DNA from: Ostreococcus lucimarinus CCE9901
Lineage: Eukaryota; Chlorophyta; Mamiellophyceae; Mamiellales; Bathycoccaceae
Direction: 5' to 3'
DNA: 64,000 bases
Assembly (NCBI RefSeq): GCF_000092065.1
Contig: NC_009365.1
Span: forward strand, 248,001 to 312,000
This document shows, one piece after another, positions 28,660 through 37,705 of the stretch; positions within the stretch are counted from its first letter, which is position 1; the number at the start of each line of letters is the position of its first letter. The notes beneath the pieces were generated by a model. That model was not told the origin of the DNA and did no database searches. It saw nothing but the letters and a program-made list of their open reading frames with translations. The position numbers and the translations under genes are program-made.

Positions 28660-30549
28660 ATGGCGCGCGTCGCGACGACGCCGCGCGCGATCGCGCGCGC
28701 GTCGTCCGTCGCGCGCGTCGATCGCGCGCGTCCGCGTCGGCGTCGGCGACGCGCGACGCGATCGCGCGCGCGCGTCTCGGACGTCTCGGACGTCTCGGAC
28801 GACGACGACGACGCCGTCGCGGCGCACGCGCTCGTCGAGCGGCGATCGCTGCTCGACAGCGACGACGCCGAGGCGGACGCGCGTCGGCGCGCGCTCGCCA
28901 ACGCGCGCGCGATCGCGGCGACGGCGGACGGCGGCGACGTCATGCGCGACGTCGACGCGGACGTCCTGCCGCTGTTGCTCCGGCTGCGAAGCGCGGGCGC
29001 CAGCGCGGAGGGGCTGCGACGAGGCGCGGCGGGCGTGCGGGCGTGGAGGGACGCCCTCGCGCGAGGGCTGCTGCCGGACGCGTCGCTCGAGTGGCCGGAG
29101 GACGAGACGTTCAGGACGGCGCTGATCGAGGCGCTGGGGGATTTAGACATGGCCAGGTTCACGCGACGGTTTCCGCCGGTGCTGGACACGTTGATGAAGA
29201 ATGTGTTGGATATTTTGTACGTGTACGAACGCGATCGAGAGGACGAAGACGCGACGCCGGAGTTGCCGCCGACGGAGCCGCGGGATTCGGAGACGGCGAA
29301 CGATGGAGAGGGAGAGGGAGACGCGCGAGGAAGCGGCGCGGGCGAGAGCGACGAAGAGGAGGGGGAGGGCGAGGCGCGGAGTCAGGCGGGAGGGCGAGGC
29401 GGCGCGGGGGAAGAAACCGACGGGAGCGATAACGTCGACGAATTCGACGTGGGGATGGATGGCGACGACGGCGCGAACGAGGCGATGGAGCGGGCGAAGG
29501 AGAAGAATAAGGAGATCGTCTCGCGGCTCATGGAGGAGTTCAAAGAGCAGTGGGAACCGGCGATGGATAAGCTCGACAAGGCGGCCAAGGCATTCGAAGG
29601 ATTAGATTTAGACGACCTCGCCGACGGCCCGGAAGGCTTCGACCTCACGCGAGGTCTGTGGCAGCAGACTGGGTGGAAGGAGCTCGATTCGCTTCGCAAA
29701 AAGCTGCAAGACTTGAAAGAGTTGCGCGACATGGTGCGCAGTTTGGGCCGAGGCAGTGGTCGCGGACCTTTGCGTCGCGCGCCGCGACAAAGAGAGCGCC
29801 AAGGATTCCCCATAGGTCTCGTGCGAAGTCCGATGGAGCCCGAACAAACATCCGGTTTGTGCCGCTCGGACGATTTGTCCCGCATGATGCCGAGCGAGAT
29901 GGTGCTACTCGCGTCGAGTCTCCCGCAAGCGCGTCTTTTGCACTTTGCGCGTCGCGCCGAGCGCACTTTGCTGTCGTATGAGCGCGTGGGGTGGTCGGAA
30001 GAACCCGCGGTGACTGTAGAGGGCTTCGAGACGCGCCCCGCGGCGGAGTGCGGGCCAATCATCGTGTGCCTGGACACCTCGGGGTCGATGATGGGCGCTC
30101 GCGAGACCGTCGCCAAAGCCATGGTTCTCGAGTGCATGCGGCAAAGTCGCTCGCAGCAGCGCGCGTGTTATTTATATTCTTTTAGTGGCCCAGGAGATTG
30201 CCAAGAGCTCGAGCTCAAGCTCAACGCCGCCGGTCTCTACGGTTTGTTGGAATTTCTCAGCGGTAGCTTCCACGGCGGCACCGACGTCGACGAGCCATTC
30301 AATCGCGCGCTCGCTCGGTTAAACGAGGCCGAATGGAGCAACGCTGATATATTGCTCGTCACCGACGGGGAAATCAAACCTCCCGACGAAACCTTGATCG
30401 CCAATCTCAACGAGGCAAAGGAAGAGATGGGATTAAAGGTGCACGGTTTGCTCGTCGGCGACGCCGGCAACGCCGAAGTCGTGGAATCGATTTGCACTCA
30501 CGTACACGCGTTCAAGTCCTGGACCGCGGTCGGCGGCAAGCCATCGTAA
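28660..30549 (+). CDS. ViaA-like VWA-domain protein, probably organelle-targeted
   Basis: The 629-residue protein starts at ATG 28660. The N-terminus (ARVATTPRAIARASSVARV) is basic, Ser/Ala-rich and free of acids for about 40 residues, suggesting a plastid or mitochondrial transit peptide. An acidic low-complexity region occupies about 200-280. The C-terminal VWA domain has an intact MIDAS: CLDTSGSMMG (about residue 471), GTDVDEPF and TDGEI. The context FHGGTDVDEPFNRALARLNE and RACYLYSFSG closely resembles bacterial ViaA, the partner of the MoxR ATPase RavA. In bacteria this pair modulates respiratory complexes and metal handling. No MoxR-like gene is in the window. CoxE-type VWA proteins are an alternative assignment. 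Confidence 0.72.
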   Translation: MARVATTPRAIARASSVARVDRARPRRRRRRATRSRARVSDVSDVSDDDDDAVAAHALVERRSLLDSDDAEADARRRALANARAIAATADGGDVMRDVDADVLPLLLRLRSAGASAEGLRRGAAGVRAWRDALARGLLPDASLEWPEDETFRTALIEALGDLDMARFTRRFPPVLDTLMKNVLDILYVYERDREDEDATPELPPTEPRDSETANDGEGEGDARGSGAGESDEEEGEGEARSQAGGRGGAGEETDGSDNVDEFDVGMDGDDGANEAMERAKEKNKEIVSRLMEEFKEQWEPAMDKLDKAAKAFEGLDLDDLADGPEGFDLTRGLWQQTGWKELDSLRKKLQDLKELRDMVRSLGRGSGRGPLRRAPRQRERQGFPIGLVRSPMEPEQTSGLCRSDDLSRMMPSEMVLLASSLPQARLLHFARRAERTLLSYERVGWSEEPAVTVEGFETRPAAECGPIIVCLDTSGSMMGARETVAKAMVLECMRQSRSQQRACYLYSFSGPGDCQELELKLNAAGLYGLLEFLSGSFHGGTDVDEPFNRALARLNEAEWSNADILLVTDGEIKPPDETLIANLNEAKEEMGLKVHGLLVGDAGNAEVVESICTHVHAFKSWTAVGGKPS

Positions 30550-30650
30550 TTACGTACCTCACTAGTTTACGTATCATGATAAGCATTCTTTAACGACCTT
30601 TCGATCCCCAACCGTCGGTTCGCGCCGCGTCGTCCGCAGTGCTCGCAGCG

Positions 30651-32333
30651 ATGCTCGCGCTCACGCGCGCGCGCAACGCCGGCATCCGCACCCCGCTCGC
30701 CTTTCGCGCCGCCGTCGAGCGCGAGCGAACGCTTCGACCGCTCGAGCTCGTCGAGCGCATCGACAGCGCGTGCGCGCCGACGTGCGTCGACCTCGACGCG
30801 TGCGAGCGTCGGTACCTCCTCGTCGGTGGAATCGACGGCAGCGTGCGCGCGTACGACACCGAAGCCGTCGTCGAGGGCGCTCGAGCGCGCGATGATGACT
30901 GCTCGAGAGCGCGGTCGACGCCCGAGCTCGTGTGCGTCATCGAAGGCGGCGGCGCGCGCGAGGCGAATCGCGCGGGCGCGAGCGGGACGGCGAGCGGGAC
31001 GGCGAGCGGGGCGGCGGCGACGAGCGAGGAGATCGGACACACCTACGCGACCTCGTGCGTGCGATGGTTGCCGAGTGATACGGGGATGTTTTTCTCTGGG
31101 TCGTACGACAAGACGGTGAAGTGTTGGGATGCGAATAGCTTGCGCTCGGCGTGCGACGTCGAGCTGCCGACGAAGTGTCGAACGTTGGCGCTGAGCGACG
31201 CGGCGACGACGCACTCGCTCGTCGCGATTGGTTCGGACGATAACGTCGTGCGATTGTGGGATCCGGCGTCGAATGCGATCGCGCACACGCTTTCGGGGCA
31301 TCGTGGAAGCGTGCACGCGATCGAGTGGTTACGATCGAACGAGCACGCGTTGGCCACGGGCGGCGCCGAGGGCGACGTTCGGTTGTGGGATATTCGAAGC
31401 GCGGGGGCGTACATGATTTTGGACAGGCACAATACACAACCTAGCGCGCGTGTGGACGCCATCAAGGATGCGATGTACGCCGGCGCGAGCACGAGCGGAA
31501 CTATTGAGGCTGGGCCGAAACCGGCGTCCAGAAAGATGGCGGATTCCGTGCCCGACCACTTACGCGCGGACGCCGCTCGACGGTGCTCGTCGTCGAGTTG
31601 GGGGCGCTCGAACGACGGTGGTGCGAGTTCGAGCTCAAAGCGCGGACGCAACGGTGGGTGGGGAGGCTGGGGCGTGGGATTTCGTGGGAACAAGAGCGCG
31701 AGAGGTCGCGACGAACGCGATGACGCCTCGCGATCGCGTCTGTTCCCCGCGGGTGACGGTTACTCGTCTATTCCCGCTCCCGCGCACGACGGACAAGTGA
31801 GCGGCTTGAGAACCACGCCGTGCGGGATGTTCATAGTTTCCACCGGCGCCGACGGTCGCATTCGTCGCTGGGATTTATCCAATGGATTGAACACGTACAC
31901 GCCGTACGACTCCGCCGGTGCCGCGCCGACGGCGAGCGCGTGCCAAATCGCAATCACGGCCGACGGCGAGCGTCTGTACGTCCCTTGCACCGACACACGC
32001 GTGCGCGTCTATCGCACGCACACCGGCACCCTCGACGCAGAGCTCAAAGGCCATCTCGACGACGTCGTCGCGTGCGCCTACAAGGATGGCGGCGACGCCA
32101 AACTCTTCACCTGCGGCAAAGACGCCAACGTCCTCGTCTGGGCCCCCGTGAGCGCGTCAGCGTCGTCAAAGCACTCGGGCGACATCGACGGCGATGCGTG
32201 GAGCGACGACGACGACGCGGATGGCGCCGCGGACGCGTACGGGCGCCCGTCCGCCGTGGCGGATCCCAATCGCTCGCGCTCGGCGCCGCGCGGTTTGGGA
32301 TACCGTTCAATCCACACACCCCGCGCGCGTTGA
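30651..32333 (+). CDS. ERCC8: WD40 protein CSA/ERCC8 (transcription-coupled repair)
   Basis: CSA is the substrate receptor of a CUL4-DDB1 ubiquitin ligase in transcription-coupled repair. The 560-residue protein starts at ATG 30651 with LALTRARNAGIRTPLAFR, matching the CSA N-terminus (LSARQTGLEDPLRLR in human). WD blades carry YMLSGG-like YLLVGGIDGSVRAYD, WLPSDTGMFFSGSYDKTVKCWD, LVAIGSDDNVVRLWD, LATGGAEGDVRLWDIR and LFTCGKDANVLVWAP. The protein is about 160 residues longer than human CSA, mainly from a Ser/Gly/Arg-rich insertion at about residues 285-375 between blades (SSSKRGRNGGWGGWG) plus an acidic insertion near the blade 1 edge. The C-terminus retains an acidic DAWSDDDDADG element like the human tail. 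Confidence 0.9.
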   Translation: MLALTRARNAGIRTPLAFRAAVERERTLRPLELVERIDSACAPTCVDLDACERRYLLVGGIDGSVRAYDTEAVVEGARARDDDCSRARSTPELVCVIEGGGAREANRAGASGTASGTASGAAATSEEIGHTYATSCVRWLPSDTGMFFSGSYDKTVKCWDANSLRSACDVELPTKCRTLALSDAATTHSLVAIGSDDNVVRLWDPASNAIAHTLSGHRGSVHAIEWLRSNEHALATGGAEGDVRLWDIRSAGAYMILDRHNTQPSARVDAIKDAMYAGASTSGTIEAGPKPASRKMADSVPDHLRADAARRCSSSSWGRSNDGGASSSSKRGRNGGWGGWGVGFRGNKSARGRDERDDASRSRLFPAGDGYSSIPAPAHDGQVSGLRTTPCGMFIVSTGADGRIRRWDLSNGLNTYTPYDSAGAAPTASACQIAITADGERLYVPCTDTRVRVYRTHTGTLDAELKGHLDDVVACAYKDGGDAKLFTCGKDANVLVWAPVSASASSKHSGDIDGDAWSDDDDADGAADAYGRPSAVADPNRSRSAPRGLGYRSIHTPRAR

Positions 32334-32504
32334 CGCGCGCGAACCCTCGTTAGGCATCATAGTCTAGTTTTTAGCCACACAGTCTTTAGCCACGCACGCA
32401 GCGTCGGACTCGCGTCAACCTCCGCGCGCCGTCGACGCCGCCGTCGACGGCGCCGACGTCAACTGCACATCTCGTCGGGCGCGAACGCACGTCGCGCCGA
32501 CGCG

Positions 32505-33098
32505 ATGCCGTCGAAGCGCGCGTCCGCGAACGGACGCGTCGATCGCGCCGCGACCGACCGTTCGCGCGCGTCGACGCCGCGCGGCGTCAAAACGTTGAAG
32601 GTTCGCCTCGCGCGCGCGACGAAATTCCGCGATGAAAATCGCATTCCCGTGCGCGACAGACTCGGCGACGGCGCGAAGACGACGAAAAGCGCGGCGAAAG
32701 ACTTAAGGCGAACGATCGAACGGGCGACGACGACGGGCGACGCGCGGACGCGCGCGAAGGGTGACGTCGGTCCCGGGGATTTGCGGCGCCGGTTGCCGCG
32801 GCGCGACGACGGCGCCGCGGCGAACGCGAAAGCGAAAGCGACGCGAACGTCTGGAGATTTGAGAAACGCGTTATCGGGGAAATCGGGGAGAAAAGGTGTC
32901 GCCAACGCGAAGGGGCGGGGAGACGCGCGCGTGAACGCGCTGTTGCGACGATTGAATCTGTCTTCGTACGAGGCGGCATTCGCGCGAGAGGAGATCGATT
33001 TGATCGCGCTGCGGGCGATGCGCGACGGGGATTTCGACAAGCTCGGCCTGCCGTACGGGGTCAAGGTCAAGCTCGCGCTCGCGTTAGGACGGCGGTGA
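32505..33098 (+). CDS. Small basic protein with C-terminal SAM domain
   Basis: The 197-residue protein begins at ATG 32505. The first about 140 residues are Arg/Lys/Ala-rich and look disordered. The C-terminal 58 residues form a SAM domain: VNALLRRLNLSSYEAAFARE, then IDLIALRAMRDGDFDKLGL and GVKVKLALALG. SAM domains mediate protein or RNA association. The partner is unknown, and the SAM-TKL kinase in this window is a possible but unproven one. The stop at 33096-33098 is immediately followed by the frame of the THUMP protein. Confidence 0.6.
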   Translation: MPSKRASANGRVDRAATDRSRASTPRGVKTLKVRLARATKFRDENRIPVRDRLGDGAKTTKSAAKDLRRTIERATTTGDARTRAKGDVGPGDLRRRLPRRDDGAAANAKAKATRTSGDLRNALSGKSGRKGVANAKGRGDARVNALLRRLNLSSYEAAFAREEIDLIALRAMRDGDFDKLGLPYGVKVKLALALGRR

Positions 33099-33260
33099 GC
33101 GATGAACGATGTGACATTAGCGCGCCGCGCGCACAACCGACTGCTGTATTATTACGACGCCGATTCGCAAACGCCGATTCGCCTCGCCGACGCGCGAGAC
33201 GACGACGAGGACGAGGAAAGCACACCTCACTCTCACGCGCGCGCGCGCCCACGCGTTCCC

Positions 33261-34031
33261 ATGTCCGTCGAGCACTCGCGAACCGTACGCCTGAGCGAGG
33301 ATTTGTCCTACGTTCAACCCACGGCGCCGCTTCCCTCCTGGCTCAAAGGTTTCTTCGTCACGGCGGTGAGCAAAGGACAGGATTCGGTGGTCCAAGCCGC
33401 CATTGAAGCTTCAAACATTCTGAACGATTACTGGTTCAAAGTGGCGTACGACGCCCATCGCATCGACGGGGAAAAGCCGTACGAACGCGCCGAGGCGATG
33501 TGGATCCCCGGTTGCGACGCGTGCGCGTTCGTGGCGCTTCGGCCGGACGACAACGACGCGAACGTCTACATGTGCGCGAAAGCCATCGTGGAGGAGTGTC
33601 GAAAGGGCGCGGATTGGAAGCAACCGACGCACGTCGCGCGGATCGTTGCGGTTGAGAAAAGCTCGAGCGAGCTCGAACTAGACGCGCTCGCGCGAGACGT
33701 TCTGTCGAAGCACTTTCCAGAGCGAGGCGGCGACTCGGAGCCCGTTACTTTCGGCATTCACTACGAAGAACACTCGCCGATGAGACATTTCTCGAGCACG
33801 GACGTGAATCGCTTTGTCGGCTCGCACGTTCCAGACGAAGGGTACAAAGTCGATCTCAAGAATCCAAGGTTCACGATCTGCGTCGTCAACGCGGGCGGTT
33901 CGATGATGATGTCCGTCGTCGAAGCCTACGACGCGCTCGGGCACTTCAACGTGCATCGCGCGGCGTTCGAGGACAAACTCAGCGATACCGTGCCGGCGCG
34001 CGGCGACGATTCCGCGCAGCCCGCGGCGTGA
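33261..34031 (+). CDS. THUMP-domain protein, TAN1/THUMPD1 type
   Basis: TAN1 (yeast) and THUMPD1 (animals) are the adaptors that allow Kre33/NAT10 to make N4-acetylcytidine in tRNA-Ser and tRNA-Leu. The 256-residue protein from ATG 33261 has the N-terminal piece WLKGFFVTAVSKGQDSVVQA, the linker HVARIVAVEK, and the THUMP core FGIHYEEHSPMRHFSSTDVN followed by YKVDLKNPRFTICVVNAGG. These align with human GILITCNMNERKCVEEA, LRMLPISGTCKAFLEDM and KVDLTNPQYTVVVEIIK. The frame is also open upstream to an ATG at 33102, only three bases after the preceding stop; that extension is not family-like, so I prefer the later start. Confidence 0.78.
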   Translation: MSVEHSRTVRLSEDLSYVQPTAPLPSWLKGFFVTAVSKGQDSVVQAAIEASNILNDYWFKVAYDAHRIDGEKPYERAEAMWIPGCDACAFVALRPDDNDANVYMCAKAIVEECRKGADWKQPTHVARIVAVEKSSSELELDALARDVLSKHFPERGGDSEPVTFGIHYEEHSPMRHFSSTDVNRFVGSHVPDEGYKVDLKNPRFTICVVNAGGSMMMSVVEAYDALGHFNVHRAAFEDKLSDTVPARGDDSAQPAA

Positions 34032-34356
34032 GCGCCGCGCGCGGCCTCGCCAGGGGCTTCGCTTCGCGACATTTACGCCGCAATGTTTGATGCGAGTCCG
34101 AGCCGTGCGACATGTACGCCGCGATGTGTGATACGATTCCGAGCCGTTCCCGCCGTCGGCGCAAACCCCGCGCGGAGTGGATAGATCGTCTCGCCGACGC
34201 ACCGCCCCACTGTGCGACGCCCGTCGACGCGCACCGCCACCGAACGCTCGAACGCCGAGCGTACGCCCTCGAAACGCGCTCTCGACCGCTCGATCGCGCG
34301 CGCGACGGCGTAATCGACGCCGATCTTTGACGAATTCAAAGACGACTGGAATCGCC
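34032..34356. other. Intergenic region with a 41-bp tandem duplication
   Basis: This 325-bp gap holds the 3' end of the THUMP gene and the 5' region of CYP51. Besides the duplication at 34066-34147, I see no gene or RNA in it. Confidence 0.5.
34066..34147. repeat. Two diverged 41-bp tandem units
   Basis: Units 34066-34106 and 34107-34147 both run GCGACAT-TACGCCGC to CCGAGCCGT. They differ at about seven positions. They lie about 210-290 bp upstream of the CYP51 ATG, so could carry a duplicated regulatory site. Confidence 0.75.
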
Positions 34357-35844
34357 ATGGCGCTCTTTCACGAAGTCGTGCACGCGCTCAAGACGTCGCC
34401 GGCGCACTTCACCGTCCCCGCTGTGCTAATGACGGTGGTTATTTTCATCTTCTTGCTCGATCAGCTCTCGCACGGACCGCTGAAGGGACGAAAGTCGCCG
34501 CCGGTGATCGACGTGGCGCCGGTGTGGGGCGGCATGTTGGCCTTTTTGGCGGGACCGATGAAACTCATGCGCGAGGCGACGCCGAAGTACGGTGAGGTGT
34601 TTACCGTGCCGGTGTTTCACAAGCGGATCACGTTTCTGATCGGGCCCAAGGTGAGCGAGTTTTTTTTCAAGGCGAAGGATACGGAGATGTCGCAAAAGGA
34701 GGTGTACGAGTTCAACGTGCCGACGTTCGGTAAGGGCGTGGTGTTCGATGTAGATCACACGACTCGTGCGGAACAGTTTAGATTTTTCGCGGATAGTCTC
34801 AAGAGTAACCGATTGAGGATGTACGTGGGGATGATGGTGAAGGAGGCGGAGGATTTCTTCAGCAAGTGGGGAGACGCAGGCGAGGTGGATTTGCTCGAGC
34901 AACTCTCGGAGTTGATCGTACTCACGGCTTCCAGATGCTTGCTCGGAAGAGAGATTCGCGAGACGCTCTACTCTGAAGTTACCGATCTGGTGCACGATTT
35001 GGATAAGGGTATGGTGCCGTTGTCGGTATTTTTCCCGTACGCGCCGATCGAGGCGCACCGCAAGCGAGACGCGGCGCGCAAAAACTTGGCCAAGATTTTC
35101 GACAAAGTTATCCAAGCTCGTCGCGAGAGCGGCGCGAGTGAACCGGATGTCTTACAAACGTTCATCGACGCCCGGTACAAGGATGGTAGCAGGCTCACGA
35201 ACGACCAAGTCCTCGGTATGTTGATTGCCGTGCTCTTCGCCGGTCAACACACGTCCTCGATCACGTCCACGTGGACTGGTTTGCTGGCCATCGCGAACAA
35301 GGAGCGCGTGATGCCTGCGCTCGAAAAGGAGCAAAAGGATATCATGAAGAAGCACGGCAAGGATTTGGATTTCGACATCTTAGCGAAAATGGATGAGTTG
35401 CATTTTGCTGTGAAGGAGGCGCTTCGAATGCACCCGCCTCTCATCATGCTCCTTCGCATGGCGCAAGTGCCGTTCGAGGTCGAAACCTCTACGGGTAAGA
35501 AGTACACCGTCCCCAAGGGCCACATCGTCGCCACCTCTCCCGCGTTCTCGCACCGCTTGGACAATGTCTACAGCGACCCGAACGAGTACAAGCCTGAACG
35601 ATTCCGCGAACCGAACCCCGAAGACAAGGCCCAGTTCGCCTCCTTCATCGGTTTCGGCGGCGGACGTCACGGTTGCATGGGGGAAACCTTTGCGTACATG
35701 CAAATCAAAACCATTTGGTCCATCCTTTTGCGAAACTTTGAGTTCGAAATGGTTGGAAAAGTTCCCGAACCCGATTACACCGGCATGGTCGTCGGTCCCA
35801 CCGCGGGCCAATGCAAAATCCGCTACAAGCGCCGCGTTCTGTGA
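34357..35844 (+). CDS. CYP51: Sterol 14-alpha-demethylase CYP51
   Basis: This P450 removes the 14-alpha methyl group of obtusifoliol or a related sterol precursor in the ER. The protein has 495 residues, the family's usual length. An N-terminal membrane anchor lies at about 15-35 (VPAVLMTVVIFIFLL). The B'-helix region contains VYEFNVPTFGKGVVFDV, a CYP51 signature. The I-helix has LFAGQHTSSITSTW (about 293-306), with the His-Thr pair distinctive of CYP51 rather than the usual Asp/Glu-Thr. ExxR is EALRMHPP (about 354), and the heme loop is FGGGRHGCMGE (Cys at about 442). All catalytic elements are present. The ATG at 34357 has a good Kozak-like context (GCCATGG). Confidence 0.97.
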   Translation: MALFHEVVHALKTSPAHFTVPAVLMTVVIFIFLLDQLSHGPLKGRKSPPVIDVAPVWGGMLAFLAGPMKLMREATPKYGEVFTVPVFHKRITFLIGPKVSEFFFKAKDTEMSQKEVYEFNVPTFGKGVVFDVDHTTRAEQFRFFADSLKSNRLRMYVGMMVKEAEDFFSKWGDAGEVDLLEQLSELIVLTASRCLLGREIRETLYSEVTDLVHDLDKGMVPLSVFFPYAPIEAHRKRDAARKNLAKIFDKVIQARRESGASEPDVLQTFIDARYKDGSRLTNDQVLGMLIAVLFAGQHTSSITSTWTGLLAIANKERVMPALEKEQKDIMKKHGKDLDFDILAKMDELHFAVKEALRMHPPLIMLLRMAQVPFEVETSTGKKYTVPKGHIVATSPAFSHRLDNVYSDPNEYKPERFREPNPEDKAQFASFIGFGGGRHGCMGETFAYMQIKTIWSILLRNFEFEMVGKVPEPDYTGMVVGPTAGQCKIRYKRRVL

Positions 35845-36010
35845 GCGCGCGTCCATGAACCTTAGCGTGTTGCACAATGTCGATATCTATAATCTATTTC
35901 CATTTCACACGCGCGCCAGCGCGCGCGTCGCACCGTTTCGCGCGTTCGCGGCGCATCGTTCGCCTCGCCGACGTCATCGCCGCACTTCGCGCAGCGCGGC
36001 CACCGTTCAC

Positions 36011-36997
36011 ATGCGTCGCGCCGCCCGACTCGCGCGCGACGCCCTCGCGCGCGCGCGCGCGTCGAGCGCGTCGTTCGCCGAGACCTCGACGAGCGCCAGC
36101 GCGTTCGCACCGCGCGCGCGCGTCCCGAACGCGCTCGAAACCTCGCGCGATCGCTCTCTCGCGCGCGGTTTCACCGGCGCCTGGCGCGCGTTCCACGCCT
36201 CGGCGTCGATCGAGAAGCGAAACAAACGCCAGACCGTGCCGTTGACGCTGGAAGACATGGAGTTCGAGCGCGTGGAGGCGGTGGAGGACGCGAGACGGCG
36301 GTTGGCGCCGACGGAGGGGACGCTCTACGGCGTCGCGCCGAAAACGTGGACGGAACGCGAGCGCGACACCTTGAACGCCGACGAAGAAGCGAAATTGGAC
36401 GCGCTGTTGTCGACGTACGTCGAAGGCGCGTACGTCGAGGGATCGGGGATGCCGACGTTCGAGGAAGTGTTGGCGGGCGCGGAGGCGAGCGCGGCGAACG
36501 ACGACGACGACGACGACTTCGCGCGAGACTCGAGCGAGGGCGAGGACGAGGACGGGGACGAGCGAGGCGGTGATCACGAATCCATGGTTCGAGTTCCCAT
36601 TCGTGACGTCGCGGGAAGGAGTTACGGCACCGGGAAGCGTAAAACAGCCGTCGCGCGCGTGTGGCTCGCCCCGGGCTCGGGCGAACACAAGGTCAACGGC
36701 AAGCCCTACGACGAGTACTTCTCCTCTCCCGCCGCGCGTGCGGACATGATCGCGCCGTTTTTCGTGAGCGATACGTTAGGTTTATTCACCGCCGTCGTCG
36801 ACGTCAGGGGCGGTGGGATCTCCGGCCAGGCGCAGGCGGTTCGTCACGGCGTCTCCGTCGCGCTGCAAAACTACGACCCGGCGTTTCGACCGGCGTTGAA
36901 AGCCGCGGGGTACCTGAAGCGCGATCCGCGCATCGTCGAGCGCAAGAAACCGGGCAAGGCCAAGGCGCGCAAATCGTTCGCCTGGGTCAAGCGTTAG
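36011..36997 (+). CDS. Organellar ribosomal protein uS9, probably mitochondrial
   Basis: The 328-residue protein carries a bacterial-type uS9 at its C-terminus: SYGTGKRKTAVARVWLAPG, VNGKPYDEYF, GGGISGQAQAVRHGVS, LKRDPRIVERKKPG and the basic end KARKSFAWVKR, which reaches the decoding centre in ribosomes. The N-terminal 190 residues are an extension: a basic presequence without acids (RRAARLARDALARARA) followed by a charged region with an acidic tract. Plant mitochondrial uS9 is likewise nucleus-encoded with a long extension, whereas plastid uS9 precursors are shorter, so mitochondria is the better guess. The start is the ATG at 36011. The gene sits 166 bp downstream of CYP51. Confidence 0.85.
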   Translation: MRRAARLARDALARARASSASFAETSTSASAFAPRARVPNALETSRDRSLARGFTGAWRAFHASASIEKRNKRQTVPLTLEDMEFERVEAVEDARRRLAPTEGTLYGVAPKTWTERERDTLNADEEAKLDALLSTYVEGAYVEGSGMPTFEEVLAGAEASAANDDDDDDFARDSSEGEDEDGDERGGDHESMVRVPIRDVAGRSYGTGKRKTAVARVWLAPGSGEHKVNGKPYDEYFSSPAARADMIAPFFVSDTLGLFTAVVDVRGGGISGQAQAVRHGVSVALQNYDPAFRPALKAAGYLKRDPRIVERKKPGKAKARKSFAWVKR

Positions 36998-37079
36998 CGC
37001 GTCGCGACCGATGTAGTACAATTTAGAGAAGCGACGTTCGCCGGCGCGTCCCGCCCGCGCGCCGCACATCGACGCGCGC

Positions 37080-37562
37080 ATGACGGTCGCCCGCGCCTCG
37101 GCCCGCGCGCTCGCTCGCGCGCTCACCGCGCTCACCGCGTCCTCGTCCGCGGCGTCCGCGCCGCTCGCGCGCGCCCGCGCGTCGCCGCGCGCCGTCGATC
37201 GTTCGCTCGGTGTGCGCGACTTCATCGCCGCGTCGCGCGCGACGCATCGCGCGTACGGCGTCACGGACGAGCAGGCGTTCGGCGTGGACCCCGTGGACGT
37301 CGCCGCGACGAACGCGGACGACGCTTCGCGGACGAACGCGCGCGAAGGACCGACGAAGCGGAAGAATCACATCAAACGCATGAAGCAGCGCGAGGCGTTT
37401 CGACGGTCGAACGCGAAGACGCACAAGGAGAACGAACGAAGGAACGCGATCGAGAGGCAGGAGAAACGATTGGCGCGGTGGCGAGCGGGGGTGGCGATGA
37501 AACGGGAGTACGAGATGAAGTACGGGGGAGGGCTCGGCGAGACGACGGCGCGAGGCGAATGA
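37080..37562 (+). CDS. Small basic hypothetical protein with organelle-type presequence
   Basis: The 160-residue protein begins at ATG 37080, 82 bp after the uS9 gene on the same strand. Residues 2-40 are rich in Ala, Arg, Ser and Thr with no acids (ARASARALARALTALTASSS), consistent with mitochondrial or plastid import. The C-terminal half is a highly charged helix (KRKNHIKRMKQREAFRRSN and RRNAIERQEKRLARWRAG) ending in KYGGGLGE. I do not recognise a family. Its size, charge and neighbour suggest a mitoribosome-associated protein, but that is only a guess. Confidence 0.5.
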   Translation: MTVARASARALARALTALTASSSAASAPLARARASPRAVDRSLGVRDFIAASRATHRAYGVTDEQAFGVDPVDVAATNADDASRTNAREGPTKRKNHIKRMKQREAFRRSNAKTHKENERRNAIERQEKRLARWRAGVAMKREYEMKYGGGLGETTARGE

Positions 37563-37705
37563 TTAGGTTCTTCCGCGGGACGGATTTTGTAATAACAGTA
37601 CAGTAACGACTTGATTTCGAACGCGCGAGAGTCGACGAACGCACGGCGATGAAGTACAGGTTGTGTGCGTGATCAATACATGCATGCGGCGGAAGCGTTC
37701 GCGCG

